Below are positions 33,050-45,514 of a stretch of DNA of 64,000 nt, piece after piece (the first letter of the stretch is position 1; each line of letters begins with the position of its first letter). The notes beneath the pieces were generated by a model, which worked only from the letters and a program-made list of their open reading frames with translations, searched no databases and was not told the DNA's origin. A program made the position numbers and the translations under genes. The DNA comes from Phytophthora quininea (Eukaryota; Oomycota; Peronosporomycetes; Peronosporales; Peronosporaceae), in NCBI GenBank assembly GCA_011947345.1, contig JAAVTG010001003.1, forward strand, positions 1,550,001 through 1,614,000, given 5' to 3'.

Positions 33050-35289
33050 CAATCCGGTTCAAAATTTCCGAAAAGGACAGAGTACCTATAGAGAAGCATA
33101 CCAAGTTGAAGTTTAGGCTACTTTTTACGTGTTGTATTTAACAGAATGTTTGGTGGTTGATGGGACGACGAAAATCGCTGGAGTGTAAGGGGGGTATTAA
33201 TTCATCTTTATAGGGTCCAACCGGTAGGAATTTATATTGTGCGAGGCCCTGAGCACATAGATCACCTCCCTGCTCGGCCTTATGGATTGAACTTCCATGT
33301 ACTTTCGTAAGCTGTATATGAGCCTTTTCAACAAAGTGTCGGCTTCCGACACTGACTTTTATCGGAATTTTTGTGTTCCTCAGGTTTTTCACTGGGCTTC
33401 ACTATGCTAAGTTTGTCATGCATTAGATTACGAGAAGTCATAAGCGCCTGTAGTCGACGATAACAGCAGCAATCCATTGGTCAAAAGACAAATGACACGA
33501 TGCACTCGTTAAATTTTCGGAATGTGGATTATATTATGGAAGTCCCGATTCTACTGGTCGATATTGGAGAGCCAGTGCGGCGTGGATTGGTGGAGGATGA
33601 GACTGTTGTTGGGTTGCGAGTAGTTGGGCGTCGGGTGGTCTGGGCTGGGAAGTGCTGAATGCACTCTGTCCCGGGCCTGGCGACCCTTGGGCAAGTTACC
33701 ACGACGAATTTGTATGTGATCAAATGTCTATCGTGAACGTATCCGGTAGCGTCTTGCCGTGAGCCCGACAATATCCCCAACGGAGCTACAGCCCAATACA
33801 TCCAGAGTCTAATCCTGAGATCTTACGCGATCCCGAGTCTCAGTCGATTATTCCTGAGATTCGGCCCGATAATCCCGAGATTCCCGATTTCCAGAAACGG
33901 TGTTCCATATGGTGTTAAGTACCGATGACGAAAATACTCTGAAGTCCAGGATGCCCGATCCCGGATTTCCGGATCTCTAAGATTCCGAGTTGACAATGGG
34001 AACCTGGATATACGATTCCAAGTACCGTGGCACAGGTGAAATTCTGAGAATTCGACTTTACTTTTCTGAGTTTCCGAGTTACTGGATTGCCACTGCGAAG
34101 GGTCGCCCGAGATCTTTTGAGATCTTTGCCGAAGGGTCACCTGCTGCCAAGGGTCGTTTGGGATCTTTGCTCGAAAGGGAACCGCCGCCAAAGGTCGCCC
34201 CGAGTGAGTGGCTGGCGACGCACCGTGCCAGAAGACATACAAAGACCAAGTACAAGAAATCCACCATGCAGAGAATTAGGTACAAGATACTGCTAGAAGT
34301 GCGATGTTTTAACGTTAATCAGAGTTCTATTTGCCTGGAAAAGCACAAATCGCCGCGGCCTTCGTGTCTTCGGTCGCCTTCACTGCTCCTCCGTACAAGA
34401 CACCACATCGACGCGCCCGACATTGGAGCGTGCGTGGGTCATGGTTGTCTATAGCTGCGGACCAAGCATCACTGACGGCAGCCTCCGCTCGCCGCCCGTG
34501 GAACTCCACCCGTGTCAAGTTTAGTTGGGTGGGGGTCCTGGGCGTGCAGCGTCGAGGAGCAGATCCTCCCACTCATTTCGTGTGTTAGTTGGGTGGGAGA
34601 TCTTGCTCTCGCTCATTTCGTATTCCTGAGTTTCCGGATTCCCGGTTCTGCGGTCGGAGTCCCGAAGCCTGAGTGAAGACTGCTGTGTGAAGCGCGGTAC
34701 AAGTGTGAACCTGCAAGTGGATTGTCCTGTTAAAGGGTGGTGCGCGTAACGTCGGGCTCTCGGAGTTTGTCGGTTCTCTGAGTGTAGGCCCAACTGATAT
34801 CGACTGAGGCCCTCTCCTCGGCCTTAAAGAATAAGGTGCTGCATATAAGTCAAGTGGAACTCTGAATTTTGTTATTACTACTGTGTTTCTGTTGGAATTG
34901 CACGTGAATCTCCGACTTTCTGGATATTGGAGTCTGGATTCCCGAGTTGCTGAGTTTCCAAGTTCCTGGATCTTCGACCTGGGCGTCTCTCGGAGCTTGC
35001 CAGGCTTCTGGGTTTTGGATTTACGTTGGTCCAAGTAGCCCAAGTACACAACCTTCCCCAACAATCGACGGTGGTGGACGGTGCCCCGAGGTTAATCGAA
35101 CCTCTCGGGATTGCACTAGGTACACGCCAACCCGGAACTCTTCCCGGGATCCTGAGTTTCTGGATTCCTGGGCGTCACGGTTCCGGGGTACTTCGATTTG
35201 CCTTCACAACCTGGGCCGCTATACACCCTAGGCGGAAAAAGGTTCACCACCTCGCCTCACAAACACAGAAGCTCGAAGCAAAATGGCGG
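33050..35289. other. Gene-free stretch with a diffuse degenerate short repeat
   Basis: No gene is supported. From about 33790 to 35180 the sequence is peppered with variants of the words cctgagtttc, tggattcc and cccgag (for example near 33815, 33855, 33965, 34060, 34625, 34915, 34940 and 35150). The copies are irregularly spaced and interrupted by unrelated DNA. This looks like an old, eroded minisatellite or expanded short-motif family. Confidence 0.5.
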
Positions 35290-36029
35290 ATGAATCCTCG
35301 CAAATTGAGGCCTGCAGCGCCCTCGCAGCATGATTTGGAGTCTATTCGCGACGCCTGTGTCTCCAATCAAACCCGCGACAAGTACAAAAGCAGCTTGAAG
35401 TGCATTAAGAAGTGGATCGACGGTGTTCTTGCCCAAGAAGACGAAAACACTAGCAGATTTTTCGATAGTAATGGTGACCTCAATCTAACAGCGTTCACAC
35501 CAACGTATTTCGAGGAGTTTCTCGTCTACAAAAGCAAGTCGGTGAAGACTGGATACCGAAGTGCAATCAAAGATTGTTATCGCGTGCAGCGCGTTGAGGT
35601 GCCGGCAGAGTACGGTGAAAATATGAAGCAGCTCTTTTCAGGCATGAAGAGGATAGAGGCAGATCGGGACCTGACAAGTTCTCCGAAGACTTCAGGCAAA
35701 CAACCGTTGATATATTCCCGGTACCAGGATCTGTGTACATCTACGCTGGAGGCTAGCGATGGAGGATTTCTGCACCTCTTTCTCACCTCCCAGTGGAATC
35801 TGATGTGTAGGTCAAAGTCTGTCGAAATATACAAACCCAGCATCTCGTGGACAAAAATGATAGCATTGGTATTGTGTTTGTCAAAACAAAAACGAATCAG
35901 GAAGGTTCAGGGCCCCGAGATCCACGCCATTTATATGCAAACCCACTTTACCCCTCCAAACCGGAATGCTGCATCCTTCAGTTTAAGGGTTGGCCTTATA
36001 CTACATACATGCAGTATAAGGCGATTTAA
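35290..36029 (+). mobile_element. Crypton-type tyrosine recombinase, truncated
   Basis: From the ATG at 35290 (MNPRKLRPAAPSQHDLES) the protein has an N-terminal SAM-like core-binding region (TRDKYKSSLKCIKKWIDG). It then enters the recombinase catalytic domain with FLTSQWNLMCRSKS, where the Arg is the probable first catalytic residue. Near 35860 the coding phase shifts by one and continues as SIGIVFVKTKTNQ and GPRDPRHLYANP, a combination I associate with oomycete Crypton recombinases. The reading stops at 36029, before any His-x-x-Arg and Tyr nucleophile motifs, so the enzyme is incomplete. Cryptons integrate by tyrosine recombinase without TIRs, and no terminal repeats are seen here. Confidence 0.6.
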
Positions 36030-36269
36030 GCTTAAAGTTTGTAGGTGTATTTTTTTGCCGGAGGCAATACAAACTTTCAATCATTCGGTGGTTCGTTTCT
36101 GTTCCAACCAATGCCCAATTTGGGAGGGCTAGACAAGTCACTTTTCTACTCTTTAGAGTATTTCGAGAATGATATTTGATAGGGATGCAGGTAGATCACC
36201 GTTTCGCATCATCGCCTTTAGCAGTTTGCCGTTGCTAGTCCCCCGCTGCCACTCATTCTCGAATTTGCG

Positions 36270-39200
36270 GATGGAGGACTCACGCCGAAGCTGGACGATG
36301 TCGCGGCGAAATGTCGTTCCGCTCTGTTTGGCAGGAGCTCAAGGGAGAAGGGTGGACGCGACGGCCCCTCCGCGAAGAAGCCTGGACGTCGACTACGAGT
36401 ACATCCTGCCTGGAGCGAACCCAGGCGGCAAGGAAGGTGTGGACTACATCCTCGGCAAAGCTGCTGTGCTAGTGTACTACGCAAAACGTAAGTGGAATGC
36501 GGGCTGTGCCGTTTGTGTATCTAATCTTGTTTTTATAAACGCAGGCCTCCGCGATTTTGCACGTGCTGCTGGTGACCTCGTTACGGTCACAAGAAGTTGC
36601 TGACGCCCAGCTCGCTGCAGCAGCTGAAGTTGCTGAGCGTCTGTATCGCCCTATGATCGAGGCTGCTGCCACGGGCTTAGCAAAAGTCGCGACACCTGCT
36701 TCCCGTCAACCAAGCCCCCACCCGCCGGCAATCAAGAACTTGACGCTCGTTGGAGCTATCCACATCGACACCTCCACTCCAAACTCGACTATTTGCAACG
36801 TCACCGCATATTAGCGGTGATGAGGACGAATCTATCAATGAAGACAACGATTCGGTGGAGTATGAATTTGATTTCCTGATCATAGGTCAGTGGAGGCTGA
36901 CAGTGTTGGCGACGACACTGCGGTGTCTGTGGTCGACAAAAATGTTGCACCAAGCGACACCACCAACAGATCCGGTCGTGTGGAGCAATTGTCTGTGGCA
37001 ACAAATGGAGATGCCGACTATGGTAAGCTGAATTTCATCATGCATCTTATGGTGAATACAGGGCTATATCTTATGATGAATAACGTGCTGCATTTTATGA
37101 TGAATAATTTGCTGCATGGTATAAAAGGTTTTGTGCTGAATCATTTATACTAACAGATTTTGATATGCGTGCAATAGATACTGAAGAAAACACCACATAT
37201 GGGGCCGAGCTGCTTGCAGACAACAATGAGGCTTTGAACGGGTTGAAGGCGGAGAGGATGCTGCAGACTATGGTGTAATTGAGTTCGGCGATGATGCTGA
37301 GAAGGATGACTTGGATGGTGGTGAAGACGGTGAACTCGAAGACAATCTGTACCTCCCCGACGATGAAGATGATCCGGAGCAGTCCGAGACCGAGATTGCG
37401 GCTAAAGTACTCTTTGCCGAGAACTTCTTGGATAGTTTTGGTGGAGAAGATGAGGTTCTGGTGGGGAATCTGAAGAACGATGTGCTTCACAACATGGCTG
37501 CCACGGGTTGGGAGGATGTAGTGCAACCCGACATTGAAGAGCACTAGCAGACTCCGTACGAACCTGTGAACAACAACCGCAGCTACCCCGGCCTTCGACA
37601 AGGCTATTCAGGGCCAACCGGTGAAGCTTTACGCAACAGTGACTCGCCGATCGCGCTGTTTTTCTATTTCCTGCCGGTAGTTCTGTGGCAGCACATTGCC
37701 GTTTGCTCGAATCAATGTCTTCGCGAATTGCCGTCACTTCGCGTGAATGAGGCTTAGAAGCGTTGCCGCCGGAAGCAGCGTCTCAATCCCGAGCTACCAA
37801 CGAAGACGCGATGTGATATTCGCCATGACTTGGAGGGAATCATAACCATACGGCCTCACTAACTGTGCCGGTTCATCGCCTTGTTGATTGCCCGCGCGAT
37901 TGCCCCAAACCGTGAGAAGCTTGCGAACCACTGGAAGCCCACGGATGAAGGAGCCATCTCACGTGGATTGTTTGGATCGATGTTGCGGCACGACCGCTTC
38001 ATGGAGATCTCTCGAAATCTACACTTCAACCCCAACAATGACCCTTGAGCGCAGATAGACCGAGCCTGGAAAATACGCAAAGTAGTTGAGGTGTTGCAGC
38101 AAATTTTTGAGCGCGGGTATGTGGCGCCGCCACACCTATCTTTTGACGAGGCTGTTCTTCCGAGTCGTTCGTCCTCCAACAAGATGAGAGTCTACATGAA
38201 GTACAAGCTGCATCGCTGGAGGTCCGAGTTGTTCATGCTTTGCAGTGTTGTCACGGCGTACTGCATTCGGTGAGTTTTTTGCTGTTGGAAAATCTAAGCT
38301 GCATAATGCAGAGTACTAACTACCTTTTTGCTAGTGTTGTCCCTCATAAAATGCAGCTTTGAGGTTTATTGCGGGAAGAAGCAACACAAAAGCGATGTAC
38401 ACAAGGCAGATATGAAGTCGGGCCCCGCAGCAGTCGTGCGGAATCTCCTGGCGGTGTTTGGTCCTCAAGAACGACAAGGCATGCGCTTGGTTGTCGTAGA
38501 CTGCTTCTACACGTCGATGGCTCTTGCTGTTCAATTGCTACTCATGGGCTTCTACTGCGTCGGCACGATCATGACAAACCGACTTGGATATTGTAAGACG
38601 GTGGTAGAAAAGGAGAAGTCGCGCCCCAAAACAATTCCTCGAGGTTCGTTCAAACTGTCCAAGTCCAAGATAGTTCCTAACATGACCGCAATTAGCTGGT
38701 GGGACTCACGTCCTGTGCACTTCTTGTGTACAGGAGTCTGGAAACAGATCGCATGCTGCGTCAAGATGGGCCGATGCAGGTGGAAGTCCCATGCCCCCGT
38801 GTGATCAAGGATTATCACGCCTTCATGGGCGTCGTGGATGTCCGCGACCATCTGAGGCTGCAGAGGTACTCGTTGCAAAGGGCTGTCCGGTTCCGCAAGT
38901 ATTACAAGTCACTGGTGTTGGGTCTGATTGACCTCGCCATCGTGAACGGCTACATCGTCCACAAGGCCTACTACAAGAACAAGGCATCGCGTCCTCTTAG
39001 CCTCGTCAAATACATGAAGAAGCTGCACTTACAGCTTTATCGACTGCAAGCGAACGACATGTACGAGGGGAACACATTCGAGACCCGTCGAACCGCAGCT
39101 CCTGCGCCAGCGACCGCTGCCCTCGCTGCCGTAGAAGCTACCGCCCACACAGCCTGATAAGTTGAGCGGTGGAGAAACAAAGACACTCAGCCTAAGCGCT

Positions 39201-39525
39201 ACCGCCAACCTGCAAGGTGTGCTCGCTACTGCATACCGGGAAGCGAGCCCCAACGTCAAAGTTCTACTGCAATGACTGCAACGATGCTGGGTTCATTTTC
39301 CTGTGCAAGTCTGCTCGTTACCAGGTTCGCGGCGTAGGGATGACTTGCTGGGATATCTGGCATCGCGAGTGGGTGAATGGTGAGCTGGTTCCTGCCGAGA
39401 ATGGCCGCACCATCCGCATCCACCGCGCTGCTACAGAAGATGGGCCAGGAACACCGACGACACCGGGCACTCCCACCACTCCGGCTCCACGCAGGAAGAG
39501 ACGCAGAACAGATGTGTCTGCATAA
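36270..39525 (+). mobile_element. piggyBac-like element with near-complete but broken transposase
   Basis: Segments in order: an N-terminal region with DYEYILPGANPGGKEGVDY, an acidic linker, SPIALFFYFLPVVLWQHIA, then the DDE_Tnp_1_7-like core with SFDEAVLPSRSS (first Asp), LVVVDCFYTSMALAVQLL (second Asp) and FMGVVDVRDHLRLQRYS (third Asp). A Cys/His-rich C-terminus follows (KFYCNDCNDAGFIFLC, then MTCWDIWHREW) and a basic Pro/Thr tail ends at 39525. Frame changes occur near 36480, 37290, 37560, 37860, 38280 and 38800. Some coincide with GT-AG introns (for example 36487-36543), others look like decay. No convincing TTAA-flanked terminal repeats were identified. Confidence 0.65.
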
Positions 39526-40726
39526 TATGCAGTCTAGGAGCAGCATGTATGGCGTAGCCGCAGACGATTAGCTGAACAATGACTCCGAGTTTTGGTTGTT
39601 GCACGTGCTGGTTGCTTGTTTGCCTTGAAGTTGATACACGAACTTCTGGCAACAACTGGCTTCAAAATCGACACTTGCTGTTTGTATAACAAAAGATGAG
39701 ATCAGCACGCATCACTTGACTGCGCTACGAACCAGACGCGACACACGTCCTTGCTATAGAAATTTGTATGGGGTCTTTGAGCCTCTAATTTTCAGAAAAT
39801 GGCAATCTCGACAAACTGTATAAAAAGCTGCAGAAGCACTGGCACTGCTCCTAGCCTGTCTATAGCAAGCCGCATTATACAGCTCAAGCTTGCTGGATCA
39901 AAATGAGTTATGCAGTTTAGCGTCGGGATAGCAACGTTTCTGACCAAGCGACCCTGTCCATTTCAGAAACCCGTACCCTCCCCGATCCCTTTATATAGAA
40001 ATGTCAAGTTCAATTATGCTGCATATGCAGTTTAAATAAACAAAAAGTGCCGCGGTTTGGGGGTTAATCCGTCAACCTGTTGGGTGGCAGCCCTAGCAAT
40101 TTATTTATCATGTCATCCGCGACTACAACTCGGAGCTATGTTTCCTGGTGCTAACGAAAAGCTATATTTTGGTTAAGCGCTGACAAATTTGCTAAAGCAC
40201 AACAAGAATCTCGGGACACATTCAGTGCGCAAAGGAGTGGCGACATTTGCTTGTGGAGGAAGCACCGGCGGGCTATCAATTATTAGCGCTGTGGATGGAG
40301 TCTTGGTGGAATTCAAGATCGTTATTTTCGTTATGAGGGCGCTGGCGATCAATTTCTAGGTCGTGTAGTTGCCGGTCTCACGGTAAATGACTCAAAATTC
40401 GCTACATTGCCTCCTCATTTTCGTCGCAGCTCCTATCGTCAGTTCTTGCGTCAAAACCATGTTCCTAGCCCTCGCTAATGAATTCAATTTGGATGCGATT
40501 CTGCAACTATGTTTCGCATCCTTCGTTTTTCACACACAGTATCTCTGCGAACAACTTCCGCCAAATCATCCTTTGCTTTCAACGTATATTTACTAGTCAA
40601 GCTGTTCTTGATGGGCTTTGTGAACAATTCGAGTATAGTGATTCATCATGGAGGCAGTCGTCTGGAATTCCTCCGTATATTGAGTTGTAGAAAAAGCTTG
40701 AGAAACAGTAAGAAGCGATCAACGAC
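39526..40726. other. AT-rich interval without a recognisable gene
   Basis: Only short frames are present. The words atttgtatggggtc occur here near 39763 and again near 42378 in the same orientation, perhaps shared TE tissue. No TIR or LTR pair was found. Confidence 0.4.
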
Positions 40727-41178
40727 TTGCCAAACAAACTAGAGGAAAAGATCGGGCATGTATTAGAAAAGAAACGTGTAAATGCCGGTAACATCACAAG
40801 AGACGTACTGCGAGAAGAAATTAGAACGTTGTTGGATGATGTTGGTCTCCACAATAACACGCCAAGTAACGCTGTGGAAATTCCAGCAGCACGAATACGC
40901 CAATACCACACTTGGGGTAGAAATTTTCACGTGCTGCAGAGAGATTTCAGCTTCCCCAGCATCGATCCTTTGGGGGTTGGATGTTGTGGTGGTTTGGCAA
41001 TGCAAAGCTTCGTTATCCTCCGTACAAAGGTATTCCATCGGACGACCTGGACATAGTGCAAAAACAACACTTTCAGAATGGTCGATACATTATCAACGGA
41101 ATTGAAGCAGAGCTCAACGCACCCATACCAGATATTACAGACGGACCTCACGCAATCGAACAGTTTAACATCGGATAG
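40727..41178 (+). mobile_element. Transposon-associated protein fragment
   Basis: Two overlapping phases read continuously as one protein: MPNKLEEKIGHVLEKKRVN with TWGRNFHVLQRDFSFPS, then a second phase with LWWFGNAKLRYPPYKGI and ending EQFNIG. The pattern (W-G-x-F-H-x-L-x-x-D-F-x-F-P followed by a W-W-x-G-N block and a P-P-Y/F block) is one I associate with repetitive oomycete proteins linked to transposons. I cannot name the family. One frame change near 40975 breaks it. Flanking bases 41179-42208 hold no gene. Confidence 0.35.
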
Positions 41179-42210
41179 AAAACGTTACGATTAAGACCGA
41201 GCAAAAGAAAACGCAGACATGACCAACTCAAGCTTACCGCAGTGCTCCGTTATATACGTTAGCGTGATAAACGGTTTGCTACAGCCGATGAGAACCCTGG
41301 GAAGTCACGAAAACATCACAAACGCCAGTGAATCGATAATAATTCCCTCGATAGTACAGCATCGAAGGCAATGCCGTCACGGTGGCCTGAATACATTAGC
41401 ATTAGAACAGCAAACAAAAGAACAACAACACGAGCATACACGTACCAGTAGTAAGGCCAAATTAATGTATTGCTAACCTAGCGATTTTGGTAGAGATCCC
41501 ATCGTTGCGTATATCGAACAGCCACACCATGGACCACGCCGATGCGTCTGTACTAGCCAACACCACCATCACAGCGACGTCTCTTGAAAACGTAGCATCC
41601 AGCAGTGCGTCACGCTTCTTGCGAGGATTGCTGTTCGTCGTGAGCGTCTAAGAACGGCACTACCTCGTCCTTTGTGGCACTGGCGATGATATAGGAAAGT
41701 GCGTGTTTATAGCCAATCAGAGACAGTCCGAGGATGCATCTTACGTTTTCTCAAGTCAATTGAGTAGTAGATGTAATACCAAAAATTGTATAGATGTTAA
41801 TGATATTAATATAAACACTTTAGACAAATATGCTCGTATATGTTAAAGTATTCGTATTTGAGACTGCGTCAAACAAAATCTTACTAATCAACCAAGGTAC
41901 AAATCGCGATTTGAGCACGCCATTGTAAAGCGGAGCGTCTCCTCTTTCCGTTGAGGCCCCAAGCGAAGAAACCTATTAAGCCGTTTTTGAGGAATCGATC
42001 GACGGAAAAAATATCTCGGCTCCGAGGCGCAAAGTCGATTATTTTTATTGGCGAATTAGGGGTAAAATCGTCCAAGGAATCGCATGATGGTCTCCATTTT
42101 AGATAAATCGAACTCTAATAGTTTCAAATCGTCCTTTAAACGATGTAGCCAAGTGTAATGTTTGATATATTTTACAAATTTCGAAATCATATACAGCGCG
42201 GAGGTAAGTA

Positions 42211-42678
42211 CAGTCAATCCTGTCCTAATTGTTCCCTCTCATCCCTGATATCCTGGTATATTTGATGCCAACACGATCCACCGACTCAGTTCCCTAGTCA
42301 AAGTATACAAAAAGTTGATATCACTGTCTGATCCCATACTTGATGCCGCTGAGGCACAAAAGTGATAGTTTATATCGAGATTTGTATGGGGTCCTAGAGC
42401 AAAAACATGGGGAATTGCCGTCTGACACAGCGATTCCCATGTAGAAGTTGGGTTGGACAAAAATTGATCGCAAAACTCGCTTTCACTGCGACTACGACAC
42501 TAATAAGCACCCTAATGATGAAAATAAGTATTTCTGGTGTTTTATTGCGATGTTATTGCTCCAGCTGAGCAAAATTTCTGGCTTCAGGCAAAAGTGCCAT
42601 CCTCCTCTATTTGATAATATTGCTATACCTGATTGCCAGGCGAGCAACGGCAACTATCAGTTAGGACAGTATTGACTG
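42211..42678. mobile_element. TA-flanked MITE with Tc1/mariner-like terminal inverted repeats
   Basis: The left end starts CAGTCAATCCTGTCCTAATTG. The right end, reverse complemented, reads CAGTCAATACTGTCCTAACTG. They differ at 2 of 21 bases. Each end is immediately flanked by a TA dinucleotide (42209-42210 and 42679-42680), the target-site signature of Tc1/mariner/pogo transposases. The 468-base interior has no transposase frame, so it is a non-autonomous element. Confidence 0.8.
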
Positions 42679-42716
42679 TATCATTTCGATTTACCAGCGA
42701 CATTTGCAACTAAATT

Positions 42717-44950
42717 TCAACTACTTCTTGCGCGGTGTCTTGCGCTTCTTCGCTGGAGCTCCGCCAGTGTCCTTCTCCATCTCCTCTCGTCCGCGACGAT
42801 CTTGATTTGCCTTCGCAGCTTTTGCGTCCACTCCTTCCTGCTCGGTGGGTTTGCGTAGATAGGATCGCTTTGAAATTCCTCCGGCACGTACGGACGGATA
42901 TTATAATACATACTCTCCCGCTTTTCCACATTTGGTGGCGGCGGCGAGAGTACTTCCACGTGTTCGGTCATCATTGTCGCCACCTTCGCCTTTGTCGTGA
43001 GACGGCCGTCAATCTTACGGCGCAGGTTCTTGATCACCGGTCCATCTTCAGGACCCTTTCGGCAGGAAACGGCAGGAAACAACACCCGGGCTGGACTCAT
43101 CCATCGAAAAATCTGGAACTGCTGAATCCCCTCCAAACGCTTGTACAGCTCCGTCAGCACTTCTTTGTAGGTTTTAAATTGCTCGCTTCCACGGGGAATG
43201 TGGACCGTGACCGAGTTCACGGCTGCTTCTTTCACTATATCCACTACATGCGCCACAGTGTAGCACTCGCCAGAAGCAAAACGCTTGCGAATGTGACCGA
43301 ATCCGCGGTCGCAGGAATTTTTGTGTGACCTTTCACAAAAACTTGTAATCAACATGCTTCAGCATCCCCATGTCAACCTGCGCCAGCAAAACTTGATCAC
43401 GTAGTTGTTTTTGTTTGACCTGAACAGTTGTCCGCGTAAATAGTCAAGCGTGTCTTGCCCTCATCCAAGGTCTTGGTTCGCAGGAAATGCTCCAGCATCG
43501 AGTTGATCTGATCGCTTCCTTTGCCACTTGTCGTTTCGTCGTACAAGAAGTTCGTCTGCACACCGTCGTTCTCGTAGAAAATGCCAAAGCAATTCACAGA
43601 CTGCAGCGAACAGAAGTACCACTGCGACGGGGTATTTGCGGTGCTAGGCACTGTCAAATTTTGCGAGAAGTCCATGACGATGACTGCATGATCATCCGAG
43701 ACTGCTGCATTGCCGGTCTTGTACTCCTGACCAGAAACATAACAAAATGATATCAATATCCGTTGTCAAAAGTTACCAGTAAATCATCGTGATACCAATC
43801 TCCCTTACCGCATTCTGCGTGCAGACTCTGTGTGTCTTCCCAGCGCCTCCGTACTGTCAGCAGTAGCACCACTTCGCATGCTGGCCTGGTAGATCGAGCA
43901 GACGTCGCACACATTGCTCCTCGGCGACCGAATGCGAATCGTCGGGCAGTGGAGGGTCAGCAGCTTTCTCAGCGTCAACCGGGCCGGCTCGCGCACCCGG
44001 AGGCGGATCTGCTCTACGTAGGTGTGCATCTCGTCGTAGATCACGTCCCATGTAAAGTGTGCAGGCAGCAGCGTATACATCTCACTGCTGTAGTACCTCT
44101 TCACAACACCTTCCTTGGTTTTCTGCATCCGCACTCGCACAGGCACCACCTCGCCCACTTCTTCCGCGAACTCCTTGAACCACTTGACCAGCCACACCAA
44201 ATCCACTGTGGCTGCATTCTTGTTCAACTTGTTGCCATGGCCTTGGCCCCGATATTTCCATCACTTTTTGTAACGCTGCACAGTAAGCGGAGTTATTCCA
44301 TAGCAGCGACCAAACGTAGGTCGGCAAACCTTGCCAACAAACGGAAGGTAGTAGTTGAAATTGGCGCGGAGTCCATAACCACGTGCTCGATCGACAGGAA
44401 TCTGCATCAATGTCCCCAGCAGCGTGTTCAGGCTAATTGTCCTTTCGTCTCTGCTCATCGTGGACAGGGAACACACGAACGACTCCAGCTCCTTCGCCTT
44501 GCCCTCAACGCAGCGGTTCTCGCACCCGTCGGCCTGAATAATCGAGCTAACTTCCTGTTGCAGATCGTGGTCCATCAGATAGATAATAATGTCCTCATTC
44601 TCACCTGCACCGTTGTCACTCTCGGCGCTCTCTGCTGTAAGAGGCTCTTCGTTCTCGCTGGACGCTTGACAATCGGTGGTGAAGTCCTCGTCCCCACTGT
44701 CGTCCAACTCATCACTGTCGCAGGCATCACTGCTGGCGCGGTCACCTTCGTCTTCGTTTTCGTGATTGTCCTCCTCACTCACTGCCGTGCACGTAGCCGC
44801 ACCATCCGCCTTGCTAGATCCACTGGCGTCAGGCATATGAGGGCGATGGTCGCAGCTCTGGTCGAGGCGCGCCAATTCGCTGCTTTCCCCGTCAACGTCG
44901 GCCGCTCCAGACGCGAAAGCTGCAAGTTCTTCCATGAATGCTGCTGGCAA
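42717..44950 (-). mobile_element. Transposon protein with RNase H-like D-D-D motifs (DUF7869-like)
   Basis: Read from 44950: an acidic N-terminal half (MPAAFMEELAAFASG) with many Asp, Glu and Ser residues; a conserved region FNYYLPFVGKVCRPTF near a probable DNA-binding part; a Cys-containing segment (RSPRSNVCDVCSIYQA, 43805-44227); then HAVIVMDFSQNLTVPS and LTIYADNCSGQ (43397-43756); and finally HKNSCDRGFGHIRKRF (42717-43355) with a Lys/Arg-rich end. The three Asp-containing motifs suit an RNase H-fold transposase and resemble proteins I recall under the label DUF7869. Frame changes at about 44260, 43790 and 43390 are partly intron-like. Coding is well preserved, so the copy may be fairly young. 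Confidence 0.55.
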
Positions 44951-45514
44951 AAACTTCGATCAAATTTTTGAAAATGGAAAATGGCCTCTAGCTCGGTAAT
45001 TCACTTACGTACGATTTCCGGTCGGTCCACTTCAAAGCCGTTTATCTCGAAAACTCTAAAGGGTTGATTAGTATCATTTGGTGCGCCGCAGTCTCATTTG
45101 TATTATCGGTGCTGAATAATACAATACTCCGAACCCCTGATAGGGAGTTTCGACCTAAAGTTAGTTCAGAAATGATCCAGATACACGAAGTTAGATTTAC
45201 TCGCCGTCAGCTCGTTTGTCAAACAGCACATCCGTTGTGCTCGCAAATCTGTCTGTACACCTCCATGTCTGTCTGCTGAGATAGTGACTACGGAGACAGA
45301 ACTTATGTTTTCGTTCTGTGTGAATACACAGAACGATACAGAACGTTTGTGTAGCTTTAGAATAAAATATGCTTATTGGTAGTGCTGCGAAAAGGCGCGA
45401 TAATGAAAGGGCGGGTAATCGCCGCAAGAAACAGAAGATCTCTAGCGGTCTAGATGACCATGGCGCTGCGAGTGCTAGTCCTCATACATATCTGGCTCGA
45501 ACGCCTCTCCACAA

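Noticed and set aside
43832..44971. 379-codon plus-strand frame
   Set aside because: Antisense to the D-D-D transposon protein, whose minus-strand motifs are recognisable.
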